Assembly (NCBI GenBank): GCA_017433225.1
Contig: JAFRHS010000050.1
Location: forward strand, 1 to 60,207
Direction of reading: 5' to 3'
DNA: 60,207 nt
Origin: Clostridia bacterium
GTDB lineage: Bacteria; Bacillota; Clostridia; Oscillospirales; Acutalibacteraceae
In this document: positions 34,795 through 45,324 of the stretch, one piece after another
Layout of the letters: each line of letters starts with the position of its first letter
Numbering within the stretch: position 1 is the stretch's first letter
Made by a program: the position numbers and the translations under genes
The notes under the pieces: model-generated
Told to the model about the DNA's origin: nothing
Seen by the model: the letters and a program-made list of their open reading frames with translations, nothing else
Databases searched by the model: none

Positions 34795-35484
34795 TTACTT
34801 CTCGATCTCGCGGTTGTTGTACAGCTCGCGGATCTCGGCATCGGATTTTGCCATCAAGGCGCGGACATCGTCGAGCAGATCGCCCTTCTTGATCTCTTCC
34901 ACACGTTCCGTGAGGTGTTTGGCTTCGGGGGCGATGTACTTTCCGTTGATCCGCCGGGCGAGCATCGCCACTTCGGGGTGGGAGATGCCGGCGGGGCAGC
35001 GGGAGGCGCAGCAGTTGCACATGATGCAGTCGAAGGACTTCTCGGCGCACGCTTTGAAGTCGCCCTTCTGCGCGTCGTGGATATAACCCATGACGTCGAG
35101 GCCCTGGGTGCAGGTCGCGGTGCAGGTGTTGCAGCTGACGCAGGAGTAGATCTCCGGGTACAGGTGCTGGATCATGTCCGCGGTGGGCTCGATCTCGTCA
35201 AGGTCATATGCCTGTTTCTCCAGCGGGAAGTAGGAGATGGTGGAAATATACATCTGGTCCTGTACGCGGGTCTCGCAGCCGAGGCAGTAGTGCAGCTGGC
35301 GCTCGCCCTTGATGCGGTAGACCATGGCGCAGGCGCCGCAGAACCCGTGACGGCAGCCGATGCCCCGGGTGGGGGCATAGCCGCAGTATTCCAGTGCTTT
35401 CAGCATGGTCATGTTGTCCGGGACACGGTACCGTTTGCCGTACAGGTTGATCGTGATCATTTTCGGTGCCACTTTTTCCGGCAT
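34795..35484 (-). CDS. frdB: Fumarate reductase-type iron-sulfur subunit
   Basis: This 229-residue electron-transfer subunit has an N-terminal ferredoxin-like [2Fe-2S] domain (CRHGFCGACAMVYRIKGERQ, last Cys in LHYC). It has two C-terminal clusters of cysteines, CVSCNTCTATC and CIMCNCCASRCP, like the dicluster domains of SdhB/FrdB. It lies 13 nt after fumC and 13 nt before the flavoprotein gene in one operon. Electron donor is unknown. Confidence 0.87.
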   Translation of the reverse strand: MPEKVAPKMITINLYGKRYRVPDNMTMLKALEYCGYAPTRGIGCRHGFCGACAMVYRIKGERQLHYCLGCETRVQDQMYISTISYFPLEKQAYDLDEIEPTADMIQHLYPEIYSCVSCNTCTATCTQGLDVMGYIHDAQKGDFKACAEKSFDCIMCNCCASRCPAGISHPEVAMLARRINGKYIAPEAKHLTERVEEIKKGDLLDDVRALMAKSDAEIRELYNNREIEK

Positions 35485-35498
35485 GGAACAGTTCCTCC

Positions 35499-36887
35499 TC
35501 AGATCATCTCTTCCGGATGGAAGACTTCGTCGAATTTTTCAGCGGTCAGGAAGCCGAGACGGACGCAGGCCTCTTTGAGGGAGATGTTCTCTTCAAAGGC
35601 GAGGTGCGAGGTCTTGGCGGCGTTCTCGTAACCGATGTACGGGTTGAGAGCGGTGACCAGCATGAGTGAGTTGTGCAGGTTGTCGTGCATCTTCTCCTTG
35701 TTGGCGGTGATGCCGTAGACGCACTTCGTGCGGAAGGAGACGATGGACTCCGCCATCAGGCGGGCGGACTGCAGGAAGTTGTATGCCATGACCGGCATGA
35801 AGACGTTCAGTTCGAAGTTGCCCTGGGAGGCGCCCATGCCGACGGCGACGTCGTTGCCGATGACCTGGACCGCCACCATGGTGACCTGCTCGCACTGGGT
35901 CGGGTTGACCTTGCCGGGCATGATGGAGGAGCCGGGCTCGTTGGCCGGGATGACGATCTCGCCGAGGCCGACGCGGGGGCCGGAAGCGAGCCAGCGGACG
36001 TCGTTCGCGATCTTCATCATGTCGCAGGCCAGGGCCTTGACGGCGCCGTGGGCGACGACGATCTCATCCTTGGAGGTGAGCGCGTGGAACTTGTTCTCCG
36101 CGGTCACGAAGTTCTTGCCGGTGAGGGCAGAGACCTTCTCGGCGACCTTGACGTCGAAGCCTTCCGGAGCGTTGAGGCCGGTGCCGACAGCGGTGCCGCC
36201 GAGGGCCAGAGCTTTGAGGGGTTCGACGGTGAGCTTCAGGAGCTCGACGTCCTTCTCAAGAGAGGAGCGCCAGCCGGAGATCTCCTGGGAGAAGCTGATC
36301 GGGACAGCGTCCTGAAGATGGGTACGGCCGGACTTGACGATGCCCTCGTTCTCTTTCTCGAGGCGCTTGAACTCGGCGATGAGGTCTTCCGCCGCGGGAA
36401 TGAGTTTGTCCTCGACGGCCAGAACGGCAGCGATGTGCATCGCGGTCGGGAAGGTGTCGTTGGAGGACTGGGACATGTTGATGTCATCGTTCGGGTGGCA
36501 GAGCTTCTCGACGCCGGCAATGGCGTTGGCTCGGTTCGCGATGACCTCGTTGGTGTTCATGTTGGACTGGGTGCCCGAACCGGTCTGCCAGACGACCAGC
36601 GGGAAGTTGTCGTTGAGTTCGCCGGCGATGACTTCGTCACAGGCCCTGGTGATGGCGGCCAGTTTCTCATCGGTCATCTTGGCGGGGTTCAGTTCGTTGT
36701 TGGCCTGCGCCGCAGCCTTCTTCAGGATGCCGAACGCGTGGGTGATCTCGCGGGGCATGGTCTCGATGCCGACGCCGATCTCAAAATTCTCGTGAGAACG
36801 CTGAGTCTGGGCAGCCCAGTATTTGTCTGCCGGGACTTTCATCTCGCCGAGAGAGTCATGTTCGATTCTGTACTTCTGTTCGCTCAT
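35499..36887 (-). CDS. fumC: Class II fumarate hydratase
   Basis: This 462-residue enzyme converts malate to fumarate and back. The superfamily signature GSSIMPGKVNPTQCE is at about residues 317-331, with TGSGTQSNMNTNEVI and SQSSNDTFPTAMHIA upstream and GRTHLQDAVPI in the middle. Length is normal for FumC. It is first in the operon and supplies fumarate for the reductase downstream, the reductive branch from malate to succinate. The TetR gene on the same strand ends with its own terminator just upstream. Confidence 0.95.
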   Translation of the reverse strand: MSEQKYRIEHDSLGEMKVPADKYWAAQTQRSHENFEIGVGIETMPREITHAFGILKKAAAQANNELNPAKMTDEKLAAITRACDEVIAGELNDNFPLVVWQTGSGTQSNMNTNEVIANRANAIAGVEKLCHPNDDINMSQSSNDTFPTAMHIAAVLAVEDKLIPAAEDLIAEFKRLEKENEGIVKSGRTHLQDAVPISFSQEISGWRSSLEKDVELLKLTVEPLKALALGGTAVGTGLNAPEGFDVKVAEKVSALTGKNFVTAENKFHALTSKDEIVVAHGAVKALACDMMKIANDVRWLASGPRVGLGEIVIPANEPGSSIMPGKVNPTQCEQVTMVAVQVIGNDVAVGMGASQGNFELNVFMPVMAYNFLQSARLMAESIVSFRTKCVYGITANKEKMHDNLHNSLMLVTALNPYIGYENAAKTSHLAFEENISLKEACVRLGFLTAEKFDEVFHPEEMI

Positions 36888-37041
36888 GTTGATACAACTC
36901 CTTTTTGCTCCTAATTAAGGATATAAGATAACAGATATATTGTGCCATTTTTGCGTGCATCGCGTCAACTGATATTGTCCATCACTTAACAAATTTTGTT
37001 GAAATATTTTCTTTACGTTCCTCCGGGCGATGTACGGACAG

Positions 37042-37066
37042 AAAAAGACCGCTCGTTCGAGCGGTC
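37042..37066 (-). terminator. Terminator of the TetR gene
   Basis: GACCGCTC (37047-37054) pairs with GAGCGGTC (37059-37066). T5 follows on the - strand. Confidence 0.88.
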
Positions 37067-37072
37067 AAACGG

Positions 37073-37639
37073 TCAGTTGTAATAGATCTCGTGCATGTAA
37101 TTTCGCAGCTGTTCAAGGGAGTAATCCTTTTTGGACCAGAAGGCCTGATTGAAGACCGCCATGAGGCCGTCGACATAGGTGTTGAACACCACTTCGTAGG
37201 GGTATTCATACTCCTTGCCGCTGGTACAGTTCTCGGCGATGATCTCTCCGAATTCACAGAAGCACTCCCGGAAGAGCCGGTGCAGGGAACCGTACATCGG
37301 GTTCTGGACGGCGATCTTGCGGAAGACCGTCTTGTATTTTTCGATGAACCGGTAAATGGCTTCGGCATCGTAATCGATGTTGTCATAGTGGTTCATCTTT
37401 TTGTAGAGGTCGGGGTAGAGCTCATGCATGGTCCGCCAGAAGGCCCAGCGGACCACGTCATATTTGTCATCGAAATAATTGTAAAACGTGGAGCGGGGGA
37501 TCAGGCTGTTCCGGCAGATCTCCTGGACGGAGATGTTGTCGAAGTTCTTTCGGGAAAGCAACAGGAAAAACGCGGAAACGATGATGTTGGTCGTCCGCTT
37601 CTGGCCGGTCGTCAGCTCGGCGCGATGATCCAGTTTCAT
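37073..37639 (-). CDS. TetR/AcrR-family regulator
   Basis: The 188-residue protein has the TetR helix-turn-helix near residues 16-60 (IIVSAFFLLLSRKNFDNISV, then ICRNSLIPRSTFYNYFDDKY). The C-terminal domain is of the type seen in many Firmicutes regulators of uncertain ligand. It is divergent from the operon at 37884 across a spacer with strong inverted repeats, so it probably controls that operon. Confidence 0.88.
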   Translation of the reverse strand: MKLDHRAELTTGQKRTTNIIVSAFFLLLSRKNFDNISVQEICRNSLIPRSTFYNYFDDKYDVVRWAFWRTMHELYPDLYKKMNHYDNIDYDAEAIYRFIEKYKTVFRKIAVQNPMYGSLHRLFRECFCEFGEIIAENCTSGKEYEYPYEVVFNTYVDGLMAVFNQAFWSKKDYSLEQLRNYMHEIYYN

Positions 37640-37713
37640 TTCACATCACCTCAAATCGTTTCTGAACACAGTATACTACAAAAAACCGCTATATCAAACA
37701 GGATGGCAAGGTT

Positions 37714-37776
37714 TATACGTATACAAAAAAATGATGGACACTATGGCGAAACTGTCCAGATATGGGCAGTTTCGCC
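37714..37776. promoter_or_regulatory. Inverted repeats between the TetR gene and the redox operon
   Basis: TATACGTATA (37714-37723) is a perfect palindrome. GGCGAAACTGTCC (37745-37757) pairs with GGGCAGTTTCGCC (37764-37776) with a 6-nt loop, all 13 positions pairing with one G-T. There is no T-run, so an operator is more likely than a terminator. The remaining spacer up to 37883 has an AATCGCG variant and SD AGGAGG. Confidence 0.65.
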
Positions 37777-37883
37777 GGATTATCAGAGGTAAATCGCGGC
37801 CATAAAATCCATAATAAAGAGGTAGGGTTGTTATTTCGTTAACGACATTTTTGGAAACTATTTTTTAGACAGGAGGAAACGTA

Positions 37884-38510
37884 ATGTTGAACCAAGACCC
37901 GAAATACAACAGAGGCATTCCGGACCTTACGGATATGACCCAGGAAGAGCTCCTTGAGTATTTCAAGACCCTTGAAGCCCCGGCCATCGAGGAAATGGAC
38001 GGTGAATACCACACGACGAAACTCGGCTATCACGGGATCCGTGACTACCTCGAGTGGAGACTGACCTGCGACAACCCGCTGATGAACAGCGAGTGGCTCG
38101 GCAAGGCGTTCCATCCGACCGGAGACGGCATGGGCCGCGGCTACAACCTGTTCCGGAAACTCGGCGGCAAGCTGACCCAGGTCTATCCCATGAGAACCGT
38201 GATCGGCCCGTCCCGGTACGACGGCAAACCGGTCTACACGCTCGTCTACAGCGCGTTCCCCTTCACCGGCACCTGGCTCGTCCAGATGGTCGACGAGCTC
38301 CGCAAAGTCGGCGACGGCACCTATCTGCTGATCGGCACGTACAGAGGTATTTTCAAAGGCGCCAAGATGAGACCGCATTTCTGGCTCGTCGAGGGCCCGT
38401 ACCGTGCATACCGCGGCGACATCGGCCGCGAGACTCCGAAGAAAGTCGACCTTTCCAAGGAGATCCCCAACTATAAAAAAATCATGAGACAGGCAAAAAA
38501 AGCGAAATGA
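37884..38510 (+). CDS. Conserved hypothetical protein of a redox operon
   Basis: This 208-residue protein has no signal or membrane segment. The central part (WLGKAFHPTGDGMGRGYNLF, RTVIGPSRYDGKPVYTLVYS, FWLVEGPYRAYRGD) looks like a small beta-barrel and faintly recalls GXWXG/DUF4334-type proteins, which may bind hydrophobic ligands. It begins the operon ahead of an old-yellow-enzyme reductase and an SDR, with 14 nt to the next gene. A role in holding a hydrophobic substrate is only a guess. Confidence 0.65.
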   Translation: MLNQDPKYNRGIPDLTDMTQEELLEYFKTLEAPAIEEMDGEYHTTKLGYHGIRDYLEWRLTCDNPLMNSEWLGKAFHPTGDGMGRGYNLFRKLGGKLTQVYPMRTVIGPSRYDGKPVYTLVYSAFPFTGTWLVQMVDELRKVGDGTYLLIGTYRGIFKGAKMRPHFWLVEGPYRAYRGDIGRETPKKVDLSKEIPNYKKIMRQAKKAK

Positions 38511-38524
38511 AAAGGTGTTAAAGC

Positions 38525-40651
38525 ATGAAATTCGAAAAACTGTTTACACCGGGGAAGATCGGCAATGTCGAGATCCGCAACCGCATCGTCATGGTCCCCA
38601 TGGGGACAGACGTCGCGGAACCCGACGGTAAAGTCGGCCAGCGCTGGATCGACTATTATGACGCCCGTACGAAAGACGGCGTCGGCCTCATCATCACCGG
38701 TATCGTCCGCGTCAACGAGACCAACGGCGTCGGACTTCCGTTCCAGGTCTCTATGGCCAGAGATGAAAACATCGAGTCTCTGCGCAAGGGAATCGAGAAG
38801 ATCCATGAAAACGGCGCGAAGATCTTCGTTCAGCTCCACCATGCCGGCCGTCAGAACGTCGTGCTCCTGCAGACCATCTGGGGTCTGATGGAAATGCCCG
38901 CGAAGTTCATCCCGCACTATTGGGACTTCGTGATCCCGCTGTCCAGAGCACTCATGACGAGAGCATTCCCGCTCCTCGAGACGAACCCGTTCCTTCTGAA
39001 ATATCAGAAGTACTTCTTCGCCCGGGCAGTCAGTGCCTCCAATGTCCCCCTGGACCCGACCCGCTCCGGCAACCTGCCGTCCCGTGCCCGTGCCCTGACC
39101 ATCCCGCAGATCCACAAACTGCAGAAGCAGTTCATCGACGCGGCGGTCCGTGTCCAGAAAGCCGGCGCCGACGGCGTCGAGCTCCACGGCTCCCACGGCT
39201 ATCTCATCCAGCAGTTCTTCTCTCCGCACACCAACCGGCGGACCGACCGGTACGGCGGAAGCCTGGAGAACCGCATGCGGTTCATCCTCGAGATCATCGA
39301 AGGCATCCAGAAAGAGTGCGGCAGGGACTTCCCCATCAGCGTCCGGCTTACCGTCGATGAATTCTATTCGGCCATCGGCGAGCCCGGCAAAGGCCTTCAG
39401 ATGGATGAAGGCATCGAGATCGCAAAGCGCCTCGAAAAGGCCGGCGTCGCTGTGCTCGACCTCTCCTGCGGCGGCTATGAGACCCCGAACCAGACGGTCG
39501 AACCGATGAGCAAACCGGAGGGCTGGAGAGCCTACTTCGTCAAGGCCGTCAAAGAAGCGGTCAACATCCCCGTTATCGCGGTCGGCGTCATCCGGAATCC
39601 GGAATTCGCCGAGAAACTGCTCGAAGACGGTGTCCAGGACTTCATCGGCCTCGGCCGTCCGCTCCTGGCAGACCCCGAATGGGCAAAGAAGGCCAAAGAG
39701 GGCCGTCCGGAAGACATCCAGCGCTGCATCGGATGTCTGGCCTGCTTCCAGAAACTGGTCGAAAACGGCTTCTATATGGAACCGACCGAGTGTGCCCTGA
39801 ACCCGCGCTGCTGCCGTGAGATCGAATACAAGAACATCCCGAAGGACGGCAAGGGCAGAAGAGTCGTCGTCATCGGTGCCGGCCCCTCCGGTCTGACCGC
39901 CGCGAGAGAACTGGCCGACCGCGAATTCGACGTCGTCGTCCTCGAGAAAGAGGCCTGCTCCGGCGGACAGCTGAACGCCGCCAACAAGCCGCCTCATAAA
40001 GAGAAGATGGACTGGGCGATCAACGATCTGACCCACCGCGCGGAAGCCGCCGGTGCGAAGATCCTTTACAACCAGGGCGTCACCGAGCAGACTCTGAAAG
40101 ACTATGCTCCTTACGCGGTCGTCGTCGCCACCGGCGGCAAACCCGGCGTACCGAAGAGCATCCCCGGCGCCGACAAAGACACGGTCATGACCGGCGCGGA
40201 CGCCATGATGCAGGAACTGAAACTGACGGGCAAAAATGTCGTCGTCGTCGGTTCCGGCCTCACCGGTCTCGAGACCGCGGAGTACTTCATGGCACAGGAC
40301 AACCAGGTCACGATCGTCGAAATGCTCGACAAGATCGGCCCCGGTGTCTACAGACTGCTCTACAATGACCTGTACCCGAAACTCTGTGAAAACGGCGTTC
40401 AGTTCCTGACCTCGTCCAAGCTGACCGGGATCGGTGACGGCGAAGTCGTCGTGGAGAACCGGTTCGGCGAAAAGGTCAGACCGAAAGCGGATTATGTCTT
40501 CTTCGCCACCGGCGTCCGGAGCCAGAACGAGCTCGTGGATGTCGCGAAGAAGGTCTGTTCGAACGTCTGCGCGGTCGGCGACGCTGACAAAGTCGGCACC
40601 ATCCTCGGCGCGACGAAGAGCGCGTTCCGCACGGTCGCAGAGATCCATTAA
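38525..40651 (+). CDS. Old-yellow-enzyme-type 2-enoate/dienoyl-CoA reductase
   Basis: This 708-residue multidomain flavoenzyme has an FMN TIM barrel (FTPGKIGNVEIRNRIVMVPM; KVFVQLHHAGR-like IFVQLHHAGRQ; DGVELHGSHGYLIQQFFSPH), then [4Fe-4S] ligands near residue 401 (CIGCLACF, CALNPRCC). FAD-binding VVVIGAGPSGLTAARELAD starts near 446 and NAD-binding VVVVGSGLTGLETAEYF near 575. This is the layout of 2,4-dienoyl-CoA reductase, 2-enoate reductase and bile-acid BaiCD/BaiH enzymes. The substrate is probably an alpha,beta-unsaturated carbonyl compound. Confidence 0.9.
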   Translation: MKFEKLFTPGKIGNVEIRNRIVMVPMGTDVAEPDGKVGQRWIDYYDARTKDGVGLIITGIVRVNETNGVGLPFQVSMARDENIESLRKGIEKIHENGAKIFVQLHHAGRQNVVLLQTIWGLMEMPAKFIPHYWDFVIPLSRALMTRAFPLLETNPFLLKYQKYFFARAVSASNVPLDPTRSGNLPSRARALTIPQIHKLQKQFIDAAVRVQKAGADGVELHGSHGYLIQQFFSPHTNRRTDRYGGSLENRMRFILEIIEGIQKECGRDFPISVRLTVDEFYSAIGEPGKGLQMDEGIEIAKRLEKAGVAVLDLSCGGYETPNQTVEPMSKPEGWRAYFVKAVKEAVNIPVIAVGVIRNPEFAEKLLEDGVQDFIGLGRPLLADPEWAKKAKEGRPEDIQRCIGCLACFQKLVENGFYMEPTECALNPRCCREIEYKNIPKDGKGRRVVVIGAGPSGLTAARELADREFDVVVLEKEACSGGQLNAANKPPHKEKMDWAINDLTHRAEAAGAKILYNQGVTEQTLKDYAPYAVVVATGGKPGVPKSIPGADKDTVMTGADAMMQELKLTGKNVVVVGSGLTGLETAEYFMAQDNQVTIVEMLDKIGPGVYRLLYNDLYPKLCENGVQFLTSSKLTGIGDGEVVVENRFGEKVRPKADYVFFATGVRSQNELVDVAKKVCSNVCAVGDADKVGTILGATKSAFRTVAEIH

Positions 40652-40684
40652 TGTTTTGAAATAATTATTTAAGGGAGAGTTAGT

Positions 40685-41479
40685 ATGAATATCATTATCG
40701 TCACCGGCGCCGCCGGAGGAATCGGCAAAGAATTTGTAAGACAGCTCAAGAACGAAAAAGGGATCGACGAGATCTGGGTCATCGGACGTACCGAGGCGAA
40801 ACTGCAGGCACTCAAGGACGAGTTTGGCGACAAGATCGTCCCCTATGCCGTGGACGTTACGGACGACGCCTCCATGATGGCATTCCAGGATGTTCTGAAG
40901 GAGAAGAATCCCACCGTCAAGTGGCTCATCAACTGCGCCGGCACCCGTGCGCTCTATAAGCCCGGCGCGGACCTTCCCCGGTTCCTTGCCACGATCCGCA
41001 CCAACGGCGTCGGCAATATCGCCATGTGCTATATCTGCATCCCTTACCTCAAGAAGGGTTCCATCCTGCTGAACGTCTCCTCGGCCGCCAGCTTCCAGCC
41101 GCTGCCCTTCAACAACACCTATGCTGCCTCCAAGGTCGCTCTTCGGTTCTACACCAAGGGTCTTGAGAGAGAGCTCAAGGGCAAAGGCATCAAGATCACC
41201 TGCTGCTGCCCCGGCTGGGTCGACACCGAACTCATGAAATTCAAGCCCGATGAGGTCACCCCCATCATCAAGCTGCCCGGCGTCACCACCGGCCCCCATG
41301 TTGCGAAGAAGGCGATCAAGGATGCGCGGAAGGGCAAGTCCATCAGCTTCCCGACCCTCAAGGTCCACAGAGACTACTATCTGACCAAGTTCCTTCCCGG
41401 CAAGGTCGTCCTCTGGTATGCAGAACACATCGAGTGCGACAACGTTCCCGCCGTCGACGGCAAAGGCATCTACACCTGA
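40685..41479 (+). CDS. Short-chain dehydrogenase/reductase
   Basis: This 264-residue NAD(P)-dependent enzyme has the cofactor motif TGAAGGIGKE (7-16), NCAG near residue 85 and the catalytic Ser in NVSSAASF with YAASK near residues 146-150. The C-terminal segment after KITCCCPGWVDTELMKF is the substrate loop. It follows the old-yellow-enzyme gene by 33 nt. Together they could reduce both the double bond and the ketone of one substrate, as steroid- or bile-acid-converting sets do. That substrate is unproven. Confidence 0.88.
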   Translation: MNIIIVTGAAGGIGKEFVRQLKNEKGIDEIWVIGRTEAKLQALKDEFGDKIVPYAVDVTDDASMMAFQDVLKEKNPTVKWLINCAGTRALYKPGADLPRFLATIRTNGVGNIAMCYICIPYLKKGSILLNVSSAASFQPLPFNNTYAASKVALRFYTKGLERELKGKGIKITCCCPGWVDTELMKFKPDEVTPIIKLPGVTTGPHVAKKAIKDARKGKSISFPTLKVHRDYYLTKFLPGKVVLWYAEHIECDNVPAVDGKGIYT

Positions 41480-41506
41480 TTGATTCCAATACCTGTAAAA
41501 AAGGCT

Positions 41507-41537
41507 GCGGACCTCGTCTGAGGTCCGCGGTCTATTT
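41507..41537 (+). terminator. Terminator after the SDR gene
   Basis: GCGGACCTC (41507-41515) pairs with GAGGTCCGC (41520-41528); the T-tract is weak (TATTTT). Confidence 0.7.
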
Positions 41538-41559
41538 TGTTGCCCGTTTTCCTTTTCTC

Positions 41560-41588
41560 TTGACAAATCGCCGACTACATACAATAAT
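41560..41588 (+). promoter_or_regulatory. Promoter of topA
   Basis: TTGACA (41560-41565), 17-nt spacer, AATAAT (41583-41588). The AATCGCC motif at 41566 abuts the -35. A small GGCGA/TCGCC hairpin flanked by ACATAC/GTATGT lies just downstream and may respond to supercoiling. Confidence 0.7.
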
Positions 41589-41668
41589 AGGAAATCAAGG
41601 CGAGTTCGCCTAAAATAGTATGTAATCTAATATATTAAAGAAATTCACCGAATACAGGAGTAAATTGC

Positions 41669-43774
41669 ATGTCGAATCTCATCATTGTCGAGTCCCCGAC
41701 CAAGATCCGCACCATCAAGTCCGTCCTCGGATCGGACTACGATGTCACGGCCAGCATGGGCCACGTGCGCGATTTACCGGCCGCCAGACTCAACGTCGAC
41801 GTCAAAAATGACTTTGAACCGAAGTACGCGGTCATCAAGGGGAAGGAAAAGCTCGTCAAAGAGCTGCAGGACGACGCGAAGAAGTATGACAACATCTATC
41901 TCGCGACCGACCCTGACCGGGAAGGGGAAGCCATCGCCTGGCACCTCGCTACCGTCATGGGTCTCGATCTCAAGGACAAGAACCGTGTCACGTTCAACGA
42001 GATCACCAAGTCCGGCATCGAAGCGGGCATGAAGCATCCGCGGGCCATCAACCAGGACCTCGTCGACGCGCAGCAGGCGCGCCGCATCCTGGACCGTCTC
42101 GTCGGCTACCGCATCTCGCCGTTCGTCTCCCAGAAGATCCGCCGCGGTCTCTCCGCCGGCCGGGTCCAGTCCGTGGCCCTGCGGCTCATCGTGGACCGGG
42201 AGAAGAAGATCCGGGACTTCAAACCGGAAGAGTACTGGAGCATCGACGCGAAGTTCAGCCCGCCCGGCTCCCGCCGCGTCTTCCCGGCCGCCCTCACCGC
42301 CGATGAAAAGGGCAAAGTCGAGATCAACGACAAAGAGACCTCCGACAAGTATCTCGGCCGGCTCGAGAACGCCGTCTATGTCGTGGACTCCGTGAAGAAG
42401 GGCACCCGCCGCAAACAGCCGGCGCCGCCGTTCATCACGTCCACCCTGCAGCAGGACGCGTCCCGCCGCCTCGGCTTCCAGGCCCGCCGCACCATGAAGG
42501 TGGCCCAGGAGCTGTACGAAGGTGTCAACATCAAAGGCACCCAGGTCGGTCTCATCACCTACATGAGAACGGACTCCCTGCGCATCTCGGACGAGGCGCG
42601 CGCGGCTGCCGCGGCGTACATCAAGTCCGCCTACGGCCCGCAGTACGTCCCGGACAAACCCCGCTACTTCAAGCAGCGGAACAACGCGCAGGACGGCCAT
42701 GAGGCCATCCGCCCGACCAACATCTCGCTGACTCCGGACGAAGTCCGCGGCTCGCTGACGTCCGATCAGTATAAACTGTACCGTCTCATCTGGCAGCGGT
42801 TCATCGCCTCCATGATGGCGGCCACCGTCCAGAACACCATGAAAGTGGAGATCAAAGCGGCCGACCCGAACGGCAGTCCGAACGAGTACTGCATGTTCTC
42901 CGCCTCCGGCTACAGCGTCAAGTTCGACGGGTTCACGACCCTCTACAACGTCGACGACGAGAAAGCCGGCTCCATGCTTCCCGACCTCAAAGTCGGCGAC
43001 ATCCTGAAACTCCGCGAGCTGCTCGGCAACCAGCACTTCACCCAGCCGCCGGCCCGCTACACCGAGGCGTCCCTCATCAAGACCCTGGAAGAGAACGGCA
43101 TCGGCCGTCCGTCGACCTACGCCTCCATCATCTCGACCATCCTGAACCGGGAGTACGTCGTCCGCGAGGCGAAGAGCCTCAAACCGACGGAACTCGGCGA
43201 AGAGGTCACGAAACTGCTCGAGAAGCAGTTCCCGAAGATCGTCAACACGAAGTTCACGGCCGGCATGGAGACCGACCTCGACAAGGTCTCCGAAGGCACT
43301 GAGGACTACGTGAAGATCCTCCGTGAATTCTACGACGACCTCGAGACGACCCTCGACAAGGCGAAGTCCGACATGAAGGGCGTCAAGATCCAGCTCGAGT
43401 CCGACAAGACCGACGTCCCCTGTGAGAAGTGCGGCCGCATGATGGTCATCAAGACCGGCCGTTACGGCAAGTTCCTGGCCTGCCCGGGTTACCCCGAGTG
43501 CAAGAACACGAAGCCGCTCATCGAGGAGACCGGCGCGGCCTGCCCGAAGTGCGGCGGCAACGTCATCAAGCGCAAGTCCCGCAGAGGCTATGTCTTCTAC
43601 GGCTGCTCGAACTATCCGAAGTGCGACTTCTCCACCTGGGATGTCCCGGCGGGCGGCGACAAGTGCCCGAACTGCGGCTCGTCCCTGTTCAAACACCGCG
43701 GCAACCTCGTCTGCCTCAAGGACGGCTGCGGCTATGAAGCCAAGATCCAAAGAAAGAAAAAGACAGAAGATTGA
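41669..43774 (+). CDS. topA: DNA topoisomerase I
   Basis: This 701-residue type IA enzyme relaxes negative supercoils. The Toprim domain starts SNLIIVESPTKIRTIKSVLG and contains ATDPDREGEAIAWHL. The active-site Tyr lies in GLITYMRTDSLRIS near residue 298. Three C-terminal four-Cys zinc motifs begin near residue 584 (CEKC with CPGYPEC, CPKC with CSNYPKC, CPNC with CLKDGC). It is often next to dprA; here 11 kb separate them. trmFO follows. Confidence 0.97.
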   Translation: MSNLIIVESPTKIRTIKSVLGSDYDVTASMGHVRDLPAARLNVDVKNDFEPKYAVIKGKEKLVKELQDDAKKYDNIYLATDPDREGEAIAWHLATVMGLDLKDKNRVTFNEITKSGIEAGMKHPRAINQDLVDAQQARRILDRLVGYRISPFVSQKIRRGLSAGRVQSVALRLIVDREKKIRDFKPEEYWSIDAKFSPPGSRRVFPAALTADEKGKVEINDKETSDKYLGRLENAVYVVDSVKKGTRRKQPAPPFITSTLQQDASRRLGFQARRTMKVAQELYEGVNIKGTQVGLITYMRTDSLRISDEARAAAAAYIKSAYGPQYVPDKPRYFKQRNNAQDGHEAIRPTNISLTPDEVRGSLTSDQYKLYRLIWQRFIASMMAATVQNTMKVEIKAADPNGSPNEYCMFSASGYSVKFDGFTTLYNVDDEKAGSMLPDLKVGDILKLRELLGNQHFTQPPARYTEASLIKTLEENGIGRPSTYASIISTILNREYVVREAKSLKPTELGEEVTKLLEKQFPKIVNTKFTAGMETDLDKVSEGTEDYVKILREFYDDLETTLDKAKSDMKGVKIQLESDKTDVPCEKCGRMMVIKTGRYGKFLACPGYPECKNTKPLIEETGAACPKCGGNVIKRKSRRGYVFYGCSNYPKCDFSTWDVPAGGDKCPNCGSSLFKHRGNLVCLKDGCGYEAKIQRKKKTED

Positions 43775-43882
43775 AGACAAAAGTCCGACGAGGGGCCGGG
43801 CGAAGGGGCCCCCTCCGGGGGAACGGTTAGGCCGGGGAGGTCCTGAGGCGGAGCTTTTGTCTGAAACGACAGGAGTGAAACA

Positions 43883-45295
<1,413 letters not shown>

Positions 45296-45324
45296 ACGAA
45301 ACAAAACACAAAGGAGAGTCACTT

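Noticed and set aside
38525-40651. Naming the old yellow enzyme baiCD or a steroid reductase.
   Set aside because: Domain layout is shared by many enoate and dienoyl-CoA reductases; sequence reading alone cannot separate them.
38471-41584. A 1037-codon antisense open frame over the reductase operon, and similar long ones at 41774-45322, 3612-5987 and 57297-59780.
   Set aside because: They are shadows of GC-biased codons on the coding strand. They have no domain motifs or ribosome sites, while the + strand frames carry full enzyme signatures.
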